Below are positions 45,394-54,204 of a stretch of 64,000 nucleotides of DNA, one piece after another. The position numbers and the translations under genes are program-made. This DNA comes from Naasia aerilata (GTDB lineage: Bacteria > Actinomycetota > Actinomycetes > Actinomycetales > Microbacteriaceae): positions 1,674,001-1,738,000 of the forward strand of contig NZ_AP027731.1 in NCBI RefSeq assembly GCF_030296595.1. The letters are read 5' to 3'. The number at the start of each line of letters is the position of its first letter. Position 1 is the stretch's first letter. The notes beneath the pieces were generated by a model. The model did not search any database, had not been told where the DNA came from, and saw only the letters and a list, made by a program, of their open reading frames with translations.

Positions 45394-46371
45394 CTAGGCG
45401 CTCTGCAGCTCCTCGACGGGCGCACCCTCCCGGGCGCCGAACGTCCGCCGGTAGGCGAGCGGACTGGTCTGCAGCACCTTCACGAAGTGGTGCCGCATCA
45501 CGGCCGCCGAGCCGAACCCGGTCTGCTGCGCGATCTGCTCGAGCCCGAGGTCGGACTCCTCGAGCAGCTGCTGCGCGCGGATGATCCGCTGCCGATTGAG
45601 CCAGGCTGCCGGCGTCGTCCCGGTGTCGGCGCGGAAGCGCCGGGCGAAGGTGCGCGTCGACATGAGCGCCCGGCGCGCGAGCTGCTCGATGCTCAGGTCC
45701 TCCTGCAGGTGCTCCATCATCCACTGGGTCACCTCGGCGAAGGAGTCCGTCCGGCATTCGGGAACAGGGGAGTCGATGTACTGCGCCTGGCCGCCGTCCC
45801 GCTGCGGGGGCACGACCATGCGGCGCGCGATCACGTTGGCGGCTCCGGCCCCGAGCTCCTTGCGCACGATGTGCAGGGCGGCATCGATGCCCGCCGAGGT
45901 CCCGGCGCCCGTGACGATGTTGCCCTGCTCGACGAAGAGCACGTCCGGGTCCACCTCGATGGCGGGATAGCGCTCCGCCAGCTTGTCCGCGTGCATCCAG
46001 TGCGTCGTCGCGCGCTTGCCGTCCAGGATGCCGGCCTCGGCCAGGTAGAAGGCGCCGCTGCAGACACTGAGCACCCACGCGCCACGCGCGGCGGCCCGCC
46101 GGATCACGTCGAGGACCCGGTCGTCGAAGCCGGTCCAGAGGTAGGCGGGGATCGCGATCAGGTCGGCGTCCTCGGCGGCGCTGAGGTCGTCCGGGACGAT
46201 CAGCTGCAGGCCGTGCTTCACGGGAACCGGACCGGGGTCCGCCGCGACGACGGTGAAGTCGAATCCGGGGCCGCCCATGTCGGTGCGGTCGATCCCGAAC
46301 ACCTCGCAGATGGTGCCGAACTCGAACGGGGCCATCCCTGGGAGGGCGATGCAGACGATCTTCTGAAGCAC
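45394..46371 (-). CDS. GlxA-type transcriptional regulator (DJ-1/PfpI + AraC)
   Basis: 325 residues from GTG 46371, preceded by AAGGGG; an ATG at 46392 would add seven residues. The N-terminal DJ-1/PfpI domain (VCIALPGMAPFEFGTICEVFG, VLSVCSGAFYLAEAGILDGK with the nucleophile-elbow Cys, GIDAALHIVRKELG) is followed by the C-terminal AraC helix-turn-helix pair (SIEQLARRALMSTRTFARRFRADTG, LGLEQIAQQTGFGSAAVMRHHF). Such proteins are usually one-component regulators of catabolic genes. The effector is unknown. It may control itself or the small gene that diverges from it. Confidence 0.88.
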   Translation of the reverse strand: MLQKIVCIALPGMAPFEFGTICEVFGIDRTDMGGPGFDFTVVAADPGPVPVKHGLQLIVPDDLSAAEDADLIAIPAYLWTGFDDRVLDVIRRAAARGAWVLSVCSGAFYLAEAGILDGKRATTHWMHADKLAERYPAIEVDPDVLFVEQGNIVTGAGTSAGIDAALHIVRKELGAGAANVIARRMVVPPQRDGGQAQYIDSPVPECRTDSFAEVTQWMMEHLQEDLSIEQLARRALMSTRTFARRFRADTGTTPAAWLNRQRIIRAQQLLEESDLGLEQIAQQTGFGSAAVMRHHFVKVLQTSPLAYRRTFGAREGAPVEELQSA

Positions 46372-46509
46372 GAGGTCCCCTTCTTCGAGCATGGTGTCGA
46401 GCGGACGGAAGAGCCCAACCGGTCGCGTCGACCATCATGGCAGGATCTGCACGACTGACGGCAATCCTGCCACTCGTGGCGGAATTCTGGCAACCGTAGC
46501 TTTCCTGCC

Positions 46510-46662
46510 ATGCTCTTCTACTTCTTCTTCCTGCCGATCCTGCTCCTCGCCGCGGCCGCCGTCGTGGCGTCCGTCCACGCCTTCCGCTCCGACGGCTATG
46601 GACATTGGGCCTCTCCGCCGCGCAGTCATCCGTACGAGCTCCCGCGCGGCGTGCTCCGCTGA
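46510..46662 (+). CDS. Small single-helix membrane protein
   Basis: 50 residues from ATG 46510 (MLFYFFFLPILLLAAAAVVA), then SVHAFRSDGYGHWASPPRSH and a basic end. One N-terminal helix and an aromatic/basic exposed tail. It fills the gap between the divergent regulator and galE. Function unknown. Confidence 0.55.
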   Translation: MLFYFFFLPILLLAAAAVVASVHAFRSDGYGHWASPPRSHPYELPRGVLR

Positions 46663-46718
46663 AGCGCCGGCTCGTCGCCCGCCACGGGCGCATCCTGAGC
46701 CGTCGATAGGCTGACCGC

Positions 46719-47684
46719 ATGGCTTGGCTCGTCACCGGCGGCGCCGGATACATCGGCTCGCACGTGGTGCGGGCCTTCACCGAGGCGGGCATCCCCGCGG
46801 TCGTCCTCGACGATCTCTCCAGCGGGATCCGCGGCTTCGTGCGGGAGGATGTCCCGCTCGTCCGCGGCAGCATCCTGGACGGGATGCTCCTCGAGCGGGC
46901 GTTCGAGGAGCACGACGTCACCGGGGTCGTGCACCTGGCCGGGTTCAAGTACGCCGGCGTCTCGGTGCAGCGTCCACTGCACACCTACCTCCAGAACGTC
47001 ACGGGCACCGCGACGCTCCTCGGCGTCATGAGCGACCGGAGCGTGGATCGCATCGTCTTCTCCTCGAGCGCTGCCGTGTTCGGCACGCCGGATGTCGACC
47101 TGGTGACCGAGGCGACCCCCACGCGGCCCGAGTCGCCGTACGGCGAGTCGAAGCTCATCGGCGAGTGGCTGCTCCGCGACCAGGAGCGCGCGGTCGGGCT
47201 GAGGCACACGTCGCTGCGGTACTTCAACGTCGTCGGCTCCGGATACCCGGATCTCTACGATGCGAGCCCGCACAACCTGTTCCCGCTCGTCTTCGACGCG
47301 CTCCTCGACGGACGGACGCCGCGGATCAACGGGACGGACTATGCGACGCCGGATGGCACCTGTGTCCGCGACTACATCCACGTGTCCGATCTCGCCGCCG
47401 CCCACGTCGCGGCTGCCAGAAGGCTCGACGCCGGGGAGCCGCTCGAGCCCGTCTACAACCTCGGCAGCGGGGACGGGGTGTCCGTCCGCGAGATCATGAC
47501 GGCCATGGCCGAGGGCACGGGAATCCCCTTCGAGCCGGAGGTCGCGCCGCGCCGGCCCGGCGACCCTGCCCGCATCGTGGCTTCGGGAGAGCTCGCCGCG
47601 CGAGATCTCTACTGGGCCATGCGACACACCCTGGAGCAGATGGTGTCGAGCGCCTGGGAAGCCCGCCGCGGCGCGGCGAGTTGA
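46719..47684 (+). CDS. galE: UDP-glucose 4-epimerase
   Basis: 321 residues. Extended SDR: LVTGGAGYIGSHVVRAF, VVHLAGFKYAGVSVQRPL, VFSSSAAVFGTPD and Tyr-x3-Lys in SPYGESKLIGEWLL; substrate region LRYFNVVGSGYPDLYD and DYATPDGTCVRDYIHVSDLA, YNLGSGDGVSVREIM. This is the GalE signature, including the THV-like RDYIHV. It interconverts UDP-glucose and UDP-galactose, supplying galactosyl units for surface glycans. A weakly supported start is given by the ATG alone; no strong Shine-Dalgarno. Confidence 0.92.
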   Translation: MAWLVTGGAGYIGSHVVRAFTEAGIPAVVLDDLSSGIRGFVREDVPLVRGSILDGMLLERAFEEHDVTGVVHLAGFKYAGVSVQRPLHTYLQNVTGTATLLGVMSDRSVDRIVFSSSAAVFGTPDVDLVTEATPTRPESPYGESKLIGEWLLRDQERAVGLRHTSLRYFNVVGSGYPDLYDASPHNLFPLVFDALLDGRTPRINGTDYATPDGTCVRDYIHVSDLAAAHVAAARRLDAGEPLEPVYNLGSGDGVSVREIMTAMAEGTGIPFEPEVAPRRPGDPARIVASGELAARDLYWAMRHTLEQMVSSAWEARRGAAS

Positions 47685-47833
47685 CACTCCCGCGGAATTC
47701 CGCGGATCTCCGGCGGGACCCTGGAACGAGTCTGGGACGAGTCTGTGAGCGGCCCGATTTGCGCCTGTATTTCGGATCTGTTACCGGCGAGTCGCAACCC
47801 TCGGGCGTTGGTTGAGCCTCTATGGTTCCGCGC

Positions 47834-47863
47834 TTGACGCGGGTGTAATTCCACCGGTGTAAT
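47834..47863 (+). promoter_or_regulatory. Candidate whiB promoter with GTGTAATT direct repeats
   Basis: TTGACG (47834-47839), 18-base spacer, TGTAAT (47858-47863). Two copies of GTGTAATT (starting 47843 and 47857, 14 bases apart) overlap the spacer and -10, in a strikingly AT-rich patch, so a regulator binding site is plausible. Confidence 0.5.
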
Positions 47864-47916
47864 TACTCCAACGCACACAGAGCACCCAGCTCCAGTGCAC
47901 ACGGGGGAGACTTCAC

Positions 47917-48243
47917 ATGGCCATCACTGAGATTCGCGCAGGGGTCCCGAGCGACTGGTTCGTAGACCCGGTCCGCCTGGGCGTTCCCGGGGTTCGCAAG
48001 CAGACCATCACTGAAGATGACGACGCGCTCGCCTGGCAGGGCGACGCGCTCTGCGCCCAGACCGACCCCGAGGCGTTCTTCCCCGAGAAGGGCGGCTCAA
48101 CCCGCGAGGCCAAGAAGATCTGCACCACGTGCGAGGTCAAGGCCCAGTGCCTCGAGTACGCACTCCAGAACGATGAGCGCTTCGGCATCTGGGGTGGCCT
48201 CAGCGAGCGCGAGCGCCGGAAGCTGCGCAAGCAGGCCAGCTGA
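47917..48243 (+). CDS. whiB2: WhiB2-type Fe-S transcriptional regulator
   Basis: 108 residues. Four cysteines of the 4Fe-4S cluster are in the WhiB arrangement: Cys in GDALCAQTDPEAFFP, then ICTTCEVKAQC; the beta-turn GIWGGLSERERRKLRK follows with the C-terminal basic DNA-binding tail. The FFPEKGG and position beside the large glycosyltransferase are those of WhiB2/WhmD/WhiB orthologues, which act with WhiA/sigma factor in cell-division control. The 44-residue acidic N-terminus is extended. GGGGGAG precedes the ATG. Confidence 0.92.
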   Translation: MAITEIRAGVPSDWFVDPVRLGVPGVRKQTITEDDDALAWQGDALCAQTDPEAFFPEKGGSTREAKKICTTCEVKAQCLEYALQNDERFGIWGGLSERERRKLRKQAS

Positions 48244-48554
48244 GTACGACGCGGTCGACGAGCCCCGGCGAGCGGGGCCCGAACGCCGAGCGGTTCGGGG
48301 GAATCGCACACAGCATGAGAAGGGGCGTCCTGCGGGGCGCCCCTTCTGCGCTCCCGGGACCCGAAGCCCGCGGTTCGCGGGATCGCGAAGCGCGCGCCTC
48401 CGAACGAGCCGGCCCAAGTGCGCCGTCGCGGCGAACGTCGGCTCTCTCCTCTCTATATAGAGCGACCACCGCATCGGGCGTCGGCGACCATCCCTTTGGG
48501 CGTTAGCGGGGTGTCCTGCGGAGCGCGGCAACCTGTCCCGCATACCGTGGCGGC
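48244..48554. other. 311-base gap between whiB2 and the glycosyltransferase gene
   Basis: Holds the whiB2 terminator (48318-48347) and a CTCTATATAGAG palindrome (48451-48462), AT-rich for this genome and about 92 bases before the next GTG, which may mark the promoter. No gene is supported. Confidence 0.5.
48318..48347 (+). terminator. whiB2 terminator hairpin
   Basis: 10-bp perfect arms AGAAGGGGCG/CGCCCCTTCT with a 10-base loop, 75 bases past the stop codon. Confidence 0.65.
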
Positions 48555-51517
48555 GTGGGCCCCAAAGTGACTGCGATCCTCGTCGCACATGACGCGGGGG
48601 CCTATCTCGACCGCACGCTCGAGGCGCTCGCCGCCCAGACGCGGGCCCCGGATCAGGTCGTCCTCGTCGACATCGGCGAGCACGAGCGCCTGACCGAGCA
48701 TCCGTCGGGCCTCCAGTCGGTCCAGCACATCGCGGCGCCGTCCACCCTCTCGCTCGGGCAGGCGGTGCAGGCGGCGGTTCGCATCGTCGCGCCGGCCGCA
48801 GGGGACGACGAGTGGCTCTGGCTGCTGGCGGCCGACAACGCGCCGGACCCGGACGCGCTGCGCGCCATGCTGGCGGCGCTCGAGATCTCGCCGTCGGTCT
48901 CCGTCGCGGGGCCGAAGCTCATGCAGTGGGCGGATCCGGAGTACCTGTACTCCTTCGGCGAGAGCATGACGCGGTTCGGCACCTCCGTCGAGCTCGCCGA
49001 GCCGCTGCTCGACCAAGCCCAGTACGACCGGGAGAGCGACGTGCTCGCCGTTGCCGCGTCCGGGATGCTCGTCCGGCACCGGGTCTGGGATCGGCTCGAA
49101 GGGTTCGACCCCGCGCTGCCCGCGATGGACGACGCGCTGGACTTCTGCATCCGGGCACGGCTCGCCGGGCACCGCGTCGCACTCGTGCCCGAGGCGAAGG
49201 TGCTGTCGGCAGGACGCCGCGCCCCGGGGACCGCGCTGCTCGGCCCGCGGACCTCCCGCGGCAGGCGCTCCCGACTCGCTCGCACCGCTCAGCTGCACCG
49301 TCGCCTGGCGTACGCGCCCGCTCTCGCCGTGCCGCTGCACTGGCTCTCCCTGCTGCCCCTCGCGCTCGTCCGAGCCCTCGGCCAGCTGCTCCGCAAGCAG
49401 CCGGAGAGCTCGCTGGGCGAGTTCGGTGCCGCCCTTGCAGTCGCGTTCGCGCACCTTGCCAGCGTCGCCCGATCCCGGCGTCGCCTGAGGCACGAGCGAG
49501 TCCTCGGCTGGTCGGCCATCGCCTCGCTCCGGCTGCCGTGGGCGGAGATCCGGCGACGGCGGGCACTCGCGCGAGAGGACGCGACGGCCGCTCGGCGCAT
49601 CGGGCGGCACGACATCCGGTTCTTCCCGGCGGGGGCGCGTGGACCGTCCTCGTCGCCGCGGTGGTCGGGCTCGCGCTCCACGTTCCGCTGCTCGGCGCCG
49701 GCACCGCTGCGGCCCCCGGTCTGCTGCCGCTCGCGGACGTCGGCACGCTCTGGGCACGGCTCGGGTACACCTGGCAGGGGCTCGGCCAGGGCTTCCTCGG
49801 GGCTGCCGACCCCTTCGCGTGGGTGCTCGCGCTGCTCGGCACGGTCACCTTCTGGTCTCCCTCGGCCAGCATCGTCCTGCTGTACCTCGCCGCGATGCCG
49901 CTCGCGGCCCTCGCGGCCTGGCTCGCCGCCGCGCGCGTGACTGGCAGCGGCTGGCTCCGCGTCGTTGCGGCGGCCGGCTGGACGCTCGCGCCCTCCTTCC
50001 TGGTGGCGCTCGACGAGGGCCGGCTCGGCGCCGTCGTCGCCCACCTGCTGCTGCCATGGCTCTTCTTCGCCCTGACCGCCGCTCGCCGCTCCTGGGCCGC
50101 GGCAGCGGCTGCCGCCCTGCTCGCCGCCGGGGTGCTGGCCGGCGCTCCGTCGCTGTGGCCGGCACTGCTCCTCGTCTGGGTCGTCTCGGTGGTCGTCTTC
50201 GCGTCCTCCGGCCGGCGGGGCCGCGGGTGGCACCGCCTCCTCCTGCTCCCGCTGCCCGCGATCGCGCTGTTCGCCCCGCTCGCAGCGCAGCAGATCCTCC
50301 GCGGAACGCCGCTCGGGATCCTGGCGGACCCGGGCGTCGTCGTGCCGGTCGACACGGACTCCTCACCGCTTGCGACCGCGCTCGGCTATCTCGTCGGACT
50401 GCCCACGCCGGGGTCGACCGGCTGGGAGGAGTTCGCGTCGCCGCTCGGCGCGAGTGCCGGCATCGTGGGCGCCGCTCTGCTGCTGCCCGTCGTCCTCGTG
50501 GCGCTGGCCTCCGCTCTCCTGCCCGGGATATCTCGCGCCACTCCCGCGCTGGCGCTGGCGGCTGTGGGCTTCGGCTCCGCGGTCCTCCTGAGCCGGGTGG
50601 CGGTGCAGAGCGCCGGGTCGACCGCGCTCGGCCCGTGGCCCGGCCCGCTGCTGAGCCTCGCGTGGCTGGGTCTCCTCGGCGCCGCGGTGATCGGCCTGTC
50701 GGCGGGCGAGCGGCGCGTCGCCGCCGCTCGCCTGCGCGCGGGCGTCGGCGGCCTGGTCGCCCTCGGTGTCGCGGCTGCCGCGTTCCCGCTCCTGCTCGGC
50801 TTCGCGACGGGCGAGGCGGGGGCAGCTCCGGGATCCGAGCGGACGCTTCCGGCCCTGGTCGCAGCGGAGGCGAGCGGCGATCCCACGATCGGCACCCTGG
50901 TCCTCTCGGCTCAGCGCGGGAACGGTCTGGCAGCCTCCGTCGCCCGGGGGACCGGCCAGACGCTCGACGAGCAGAGCACGCTCTTCTCGACCGCGCCGGC
51001 GAGCCTTGCGCTCGGCCGCGACCTCACCGCTCTGGCGGGCAACGTCGCCTCCCGCAGCGGGTACGACCCGGTGCCCGTCCTGGCAGCTGAGCGGATCGGC
51101 TTCCTCCTCCTCACCCCCACGGCATCGGACACGCATGCGGTGCACGACCGGGCGGCGGCTGCCCTCGACGGGAACCCGCTCTTCACGCCGGTCACCACGA
51201 CGTCGCACGGAACCCTGTGGCGGTACACCGGCCTGGACGCGGGCCTGCCGGTCGCGGCTCCCTCCGGTCCCGGCGCGCTGGACACGCCGACCGGGATCGC
51301 CGTGCTCACCGTCCAGCTCGTCGTCCTGCTGCTGACCCTGCTCCTCGCGCTGCCGACCGGCGGCCTCGCCGACCGCATCCGTCCGGAGCGTGAGGCTCGG
51401 CGAGGATCGGGCATCGCCCCGCGCCGGGCGGCCGCTGCGGCGGCGCCGCGCGCCGTCCTGGCCACGGCCGGCACCGCCTCCATGGCGCCCCAGGGAGGAG
51501 CCGCTCGTGGCCAGTGA
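48555..51517 (+). CDS. Large membrane glycosyltransferase, GT2 N-terminal domain (frameshifted)
   Basis: GTG start (VTAILVAHDAGAYLDRTLEALAAQ). GT-A domain to about residue 290: LVDIGEHERLTEHP, LLAADNAPDPDALRAML with a DN/DPD acidic site, MLVRHRVWDRLEGFDPALPAMDDALDF. The frame breaks at the G run 49631-49635; one extra G gives FFPAGGAWTVLVAAVVGLAL and the rest, about ten transmembrane helices plus an extracellular C-terminal region (ERTLPALVAAEASGDPTIGT). Restored length is 987 residues. The family is conserved beside whiB2 in Actinobacteria and is expected to glycosylate an envelope polymer or protein. It overlaps the next gene by 11 bases. Confidence 0.85.
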
Positions 51518-53057
51518 TCGGCGCGCCGCCCTGCGCATCGGCGGACGGGTCCTCACCGGGGTGGTGGCCGTCGGCGGTGCCGCCGCTCTCGTCCTCGGCG
51601 CATCCGCACTGCCGTCACCGGCGCTCTCGATCGCGGGTGCTCCCGTGGATCCCGTGGCGGTGGATCAGCACCGGGTCTGCCCCGGTCCCCTCCTGCAGCT
51701 CGGCGACGCGAGCGGGCAGGGCGCGACCACGCTGTTCTCCTACGGCAATCCCAACCTCGCCGCCGGCACGCTGACCGGAGGGGGCGCCGCCTTCACCGCC
51801 CTCGCCGACGTCGATCTCGCTTACGCCGTCGACGGCGGGGCGTCCGCGCTCCTCTCGGCGCCGAGCGCCGCGGATCCGGCCGCCCTTCTTGCGGCCGCCC
51901 AGGTGCAGTCCGTCTCCTCGGGTGACGCCGCCGGGCTCGCCGCGGTTCCGTGCGGAGAGGGTGCCGCGTCCAGCTGGCTGCTCGCCGGCGCGACCGACAC
52001 CGGCCGCTCCAGCCTGCTGCTCCTCGCCAACGCGAACGCCGTGCCGGCCACCGTCGACCTCTCGCTCTACACGGCGGAGGGTCCCATCCAGGCGCCGGGT
52101 CTCGGGGACCTGGTCGTGCCCGCGATGAGCCAGCGCGTGCTGTCGCTCGCCGGGTACGCGCCGGGCGCCTCCCAGCTCGCCGTGGAGGTCCGCAGCCAGG
52201 GCGGGCTGGTGTCCGCAGCGCTCCAGCAGACGATCGTCCGCGGGCTGGAGCCGGGAGGAGTCGACGTCGTGGGCCGCACGGCGCCGCCCGCGACCGAGCA
52301 GGTGCTCCCCGGCATCCGGATCACGACGGCCGATGCCGTCGCCGCGCGCGGGCAGGTCGGCGGCTCCCAGGACGTCGAGACCGTTCTTCGCCTCCTCGCG
52401 CCCGCCGCCGACAGCATCGCGACGGTCGGCGTGATCCCTGAGACCGAGGGCGGCCAGGGGACCTCGCTGGAGGTCGAGCTGCACGCCGGCGAGGTCAAGG
52501 ACGTGCCGCTCGGCCAGCTCGCCGAAGGGTCGTACACCGTGACCGTGACGACGACGGAGCCCGTCGTCGCCACCGTCCGCGCCTCCACGGTCGCTCCGCC
52601 CGACCCCGACGCGGAGGACGAGGAGGAGTCCGAGGACTCGACCACGCTGGACGGCGGGGGTGACGGGGAGATCGGCTACGACATCGTTGGGCCGGCGGTC
52701 TCCGACTCGCCGGTCGCCGCCGGGGAGCGCATCGACCTAGCGTGGTTCACCGCAGGCGGAGTTATCACGACGCCGACGGCCTTTGCGACCGTGTGGGCGG
52801 ACTCCCCGCGACTCGACGTCACGAACCTCGGCGACGCGGCGGTGACCGTCACGCTGCAGGGCGCGGGCGGCGAGCAGAAGCTCGAGATCCCGGCCCGCGC
52901 GACCGTCGGCACCGACGTCGCTCCGAACGCGATCTACGTGCTCACCGGGACGGGGCCGGTGGCCGCGTCGGTGAGCTACGCGGGAGTGGGCGTCCTCGCC
53001 GCCTACCCGGTGCGCCCGGCGAACGGGCTCGCGACACCGCTCACGATCTACCGCTGA
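51507..53057 (+). CDS. DUF5719-type secreted/membrane protein
   Basis: 516 residues; GTG start with GGGAGGAG upstream, inside the end of the glycosyltransferase gene. A basic start and one transmembrane helix (about residues 8-30) are followed by an extracellular all-beta region: LLQLGDASGQGATTLFSYGNP, SSWLLAGATDTGRSSLLLLANAN, TVDLSLYTAEGPIQAPG, VEVRSQGGLVSAALQQTIVR, SSDSTTLDGGG-like acidic linker and a second beta block. This is the usual partner of the preceding glycosyltransferase in Actinobacteria. Role unknown; a periplasmic accessory to the glycan pathway is inferred. Confidence 0.8.
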   Translation: MASDRRAALRIGGRVLTGVVAVGGAAALVLGASALPSPALSIAGAPVDPVAVDQHRVCPGPLLQLGDASGQGATTLFSYGNPNLAAGTLTGGGAAFTALADVDLAYAVDGGASALLSAPSAADPAALLAAAQVQSVSSGDAAGLAAVPCGEGAASSWLLAGATDTGRSSLLLLANANAVPATVDLSLYTAEGPIQAPGLGDLVVPAMSQRVLSLAGYAPGASQLAVEVRSQGGLVSAALQQTIVRGLEPGGVDVVGRTAPPATEQVLPGIRITTADAVAARGQVGGSQDVETVLRLLAPAADSIATVGVIPETEGGQGTSLEVELHAGEVKDVPLGQLAEGSYTVTVTTTEPVVATVRASTVAPPDPDAEDEEESEDSTTLDGGGDGEIGYDIVGPAVSDSPVAAGERIDLAWFTAGGVITTPTAFATVWADSPRLDVTNLGDAAVTVTLQGAGGEQKLEIPARATVGTDVAPNAIYVLTGTGPVAASVSYAGVGVLAAYPVRPANGLATPLTIYR

Positions 53058-53076
53058 CTCGCGCCGCGCTGCGCCG

Positions 53077-53125
53077 CGTGTCGCATCCGTCCGGACGCGT
53101 CGCATCGGTCCGCCGTTGCGACACG
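53077..53125. repeat. Inverted repeat between convergent DUF5719 and metallopeptidase genes
   Basis: 9-bp arms CGTGTCGCA (53077-53085) and TGCGACACG (53117-53125); GTCGCA and TGCGAC recur inside and just after. Probably a bidirectional terminator. Confidence 0.5.
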
Positions 53126-53159
53126 TCCGCAGCGTTGCGACTCGAGCGCCGACTGCGCG

Positions 53160-53600
53160 TCAGGGGTGGCGGTAGCGGTCGGGCGCCAGGTCCCAGGGGT
53201 CACGACCCAGCAGCTCGCCGACGGCGCGCAGCACGCAGCCCTCGATGAGCATCCGCTGGTGCGCCTCGTCGTTGATGTGCAGCTTGCTCATCCGCTCGAT
53301 GGGCAGGCGGTAGAGGATGATGCGGTTCTCGCGGGGCAGCACCGTCCACCGGTCGACGGCCGGTCCGCTGACCGTGCGCGGGAGTCCGGCGACCTCGAAG
53401 CTCACGGCCTCGAGCTCGGGCCACTGGCCGCGGAGGTACTCCGCGGTGTCCGCGACGGCCGTCTCGAACACGTCGATCCGGCCCCGGAGGATCGGCAGGT
53501 GCGGCCCCGTGACGGAGGATCGCAGTCCGCGGCCGTGCCGGTCCCGTCCACGAGCTCGCGGAGCCCGGACGCGTCCCGCCGCCGATCGTGAGCGAGCCAT
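53160..53600 (-). CDS. Metallopeptidase-family (zincin-like) protein, degenerate active site
   Basis: 146 residues. RRDRHGRGLR-type basic start (here RGRDRHGRGLRSSVTGPHLP), FETAVADTAEYLRGQW, VLPRENRIILYRLPIERMSK and a C-terminal helix. The family, conserved next to whiB2 and DUF3499 genes, normally has a His-Glu pair in the last long helix; here the same place reads MLIEGCVLRAVGELLG, keeping Glu but not His. It may therefore be inactive or use other ligands. Divergent from the DUF3499 gene. Function unknown. Confidence 0.7.
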   Translation of the reverse strand: MARSRSAAGRVRAPRARGRDRHGRGLRSSVTGPHLPILRGRIDVFETAVADTAEYLRGQWPELEAVSFEVAGLPRTVSGPAVDRWTVLPRENRIILYRLPIERMSKLHINDEAHQRMLIEGCVLRAVGELLGRDPWDLAPDRYRHP

Positions 53601-53647
53601 GCGGACATGCTACTCGCGCGGGATCGGCGGGCTATCCTGAACCCGGG

Positions 53648-53859
53648 ATGAGCAAGAGACCGTGTTCGCGTACGGGCTGCCAGAACGAGGCGGTCGCGAC
53701 CTTGACGTACGTCTACGCGGACTCGATGGCGGTGCTCGGACCCCTCAGCCAGAAGGCGGAGCCGCACAGCTACGACCTGTGCGAACGCCACGCGGAGCGC
53801 CTCTCGGCCCCCTCGGCTGGCAGATCATGCGCCACGTTTCGCTCGAGCACGACCTCTGA
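53648..53859 (+). CDS. DUF3499-family protein (frameshifted)
   Basis: ATG 53648: MSKRPCSRTGCQNEAVATLT, YVYADSMAVLGPL, SYDLCERHAERLSAP. At the C run 53808-53812 one base is missing; restoring it gives APLGWQIMRHVSLEHDL and a stop at 53859, for 70 residues. CSRTGC and CERH look like zinc ligands. The family is actinobacterial and sits beside whiB2/manB in many genomes. Function unknown. Confidence 0.85.
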
Positions 53860-54204
53860 GTTCCCGGATTCTCGCCGCGAGCTAGCTCCCGGGTCTTGTG
53901 CGCCTCCGCGGCCCCGCGGCACGGAAGGCCGCGGGCGCGGGCACCAACCCCGCTCAGCAGGCGGAAACCGACCTCGGCAGGCCGGAATCGGCCTTTCCGG
54001 CCTTTCCGGCCTGCCGAAGGCGGAAACCGCCTGCTGAGCGAGAGTGGAAGGGATTCAGGGAGGACGCGGAGAGAGCGCCAGCAGGCGGAATCGCCGTGAG
54101 CAGGCGAATCTCGGCCGATCCCGCCTGTTGAGGCCGATTCAGCCTGCTGAGGGAGGGGCGGTAACGCAGACGTCGCCGCCGGGATCGGGTGGGAGAATCG
54201 AGCC
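53860..54204. other. 345-base gap upstream of ahcY
   Basis: Holds two members of the CAGCAGGCGG palindromic repeat family and no supported gene. I saw no convincing SAH riboswitch, though I could not fold it. Confidence 0.45.
53951..54149. repeat. Palindromic repeat family C, two adjacent copies
   Basis: Copy 1: outer 14-bp arms CGCTCAGCAGGCGG/CCGCCTGCTGAGCG (53951-53964, 54027-54040) enclose inner 13-bp arms CGGCAGGCCGGAA/TTCCGGCCTGCCG (53975-53987, 54004-54016). Copy 2 (54079-54149): CAGCAGGC/GCCTGCTG arms with related GGCGGAATCG and GGCCGATTC inside. A third copy is at 62331-62409. Confidence 0.75.

Noticed and set aside
53860..54204. SAH riboswitch before ahcY
   Set aside because: The region is dominated by repeat palindromes shared with 62331; I saw no SAH-riboswitch consensus.
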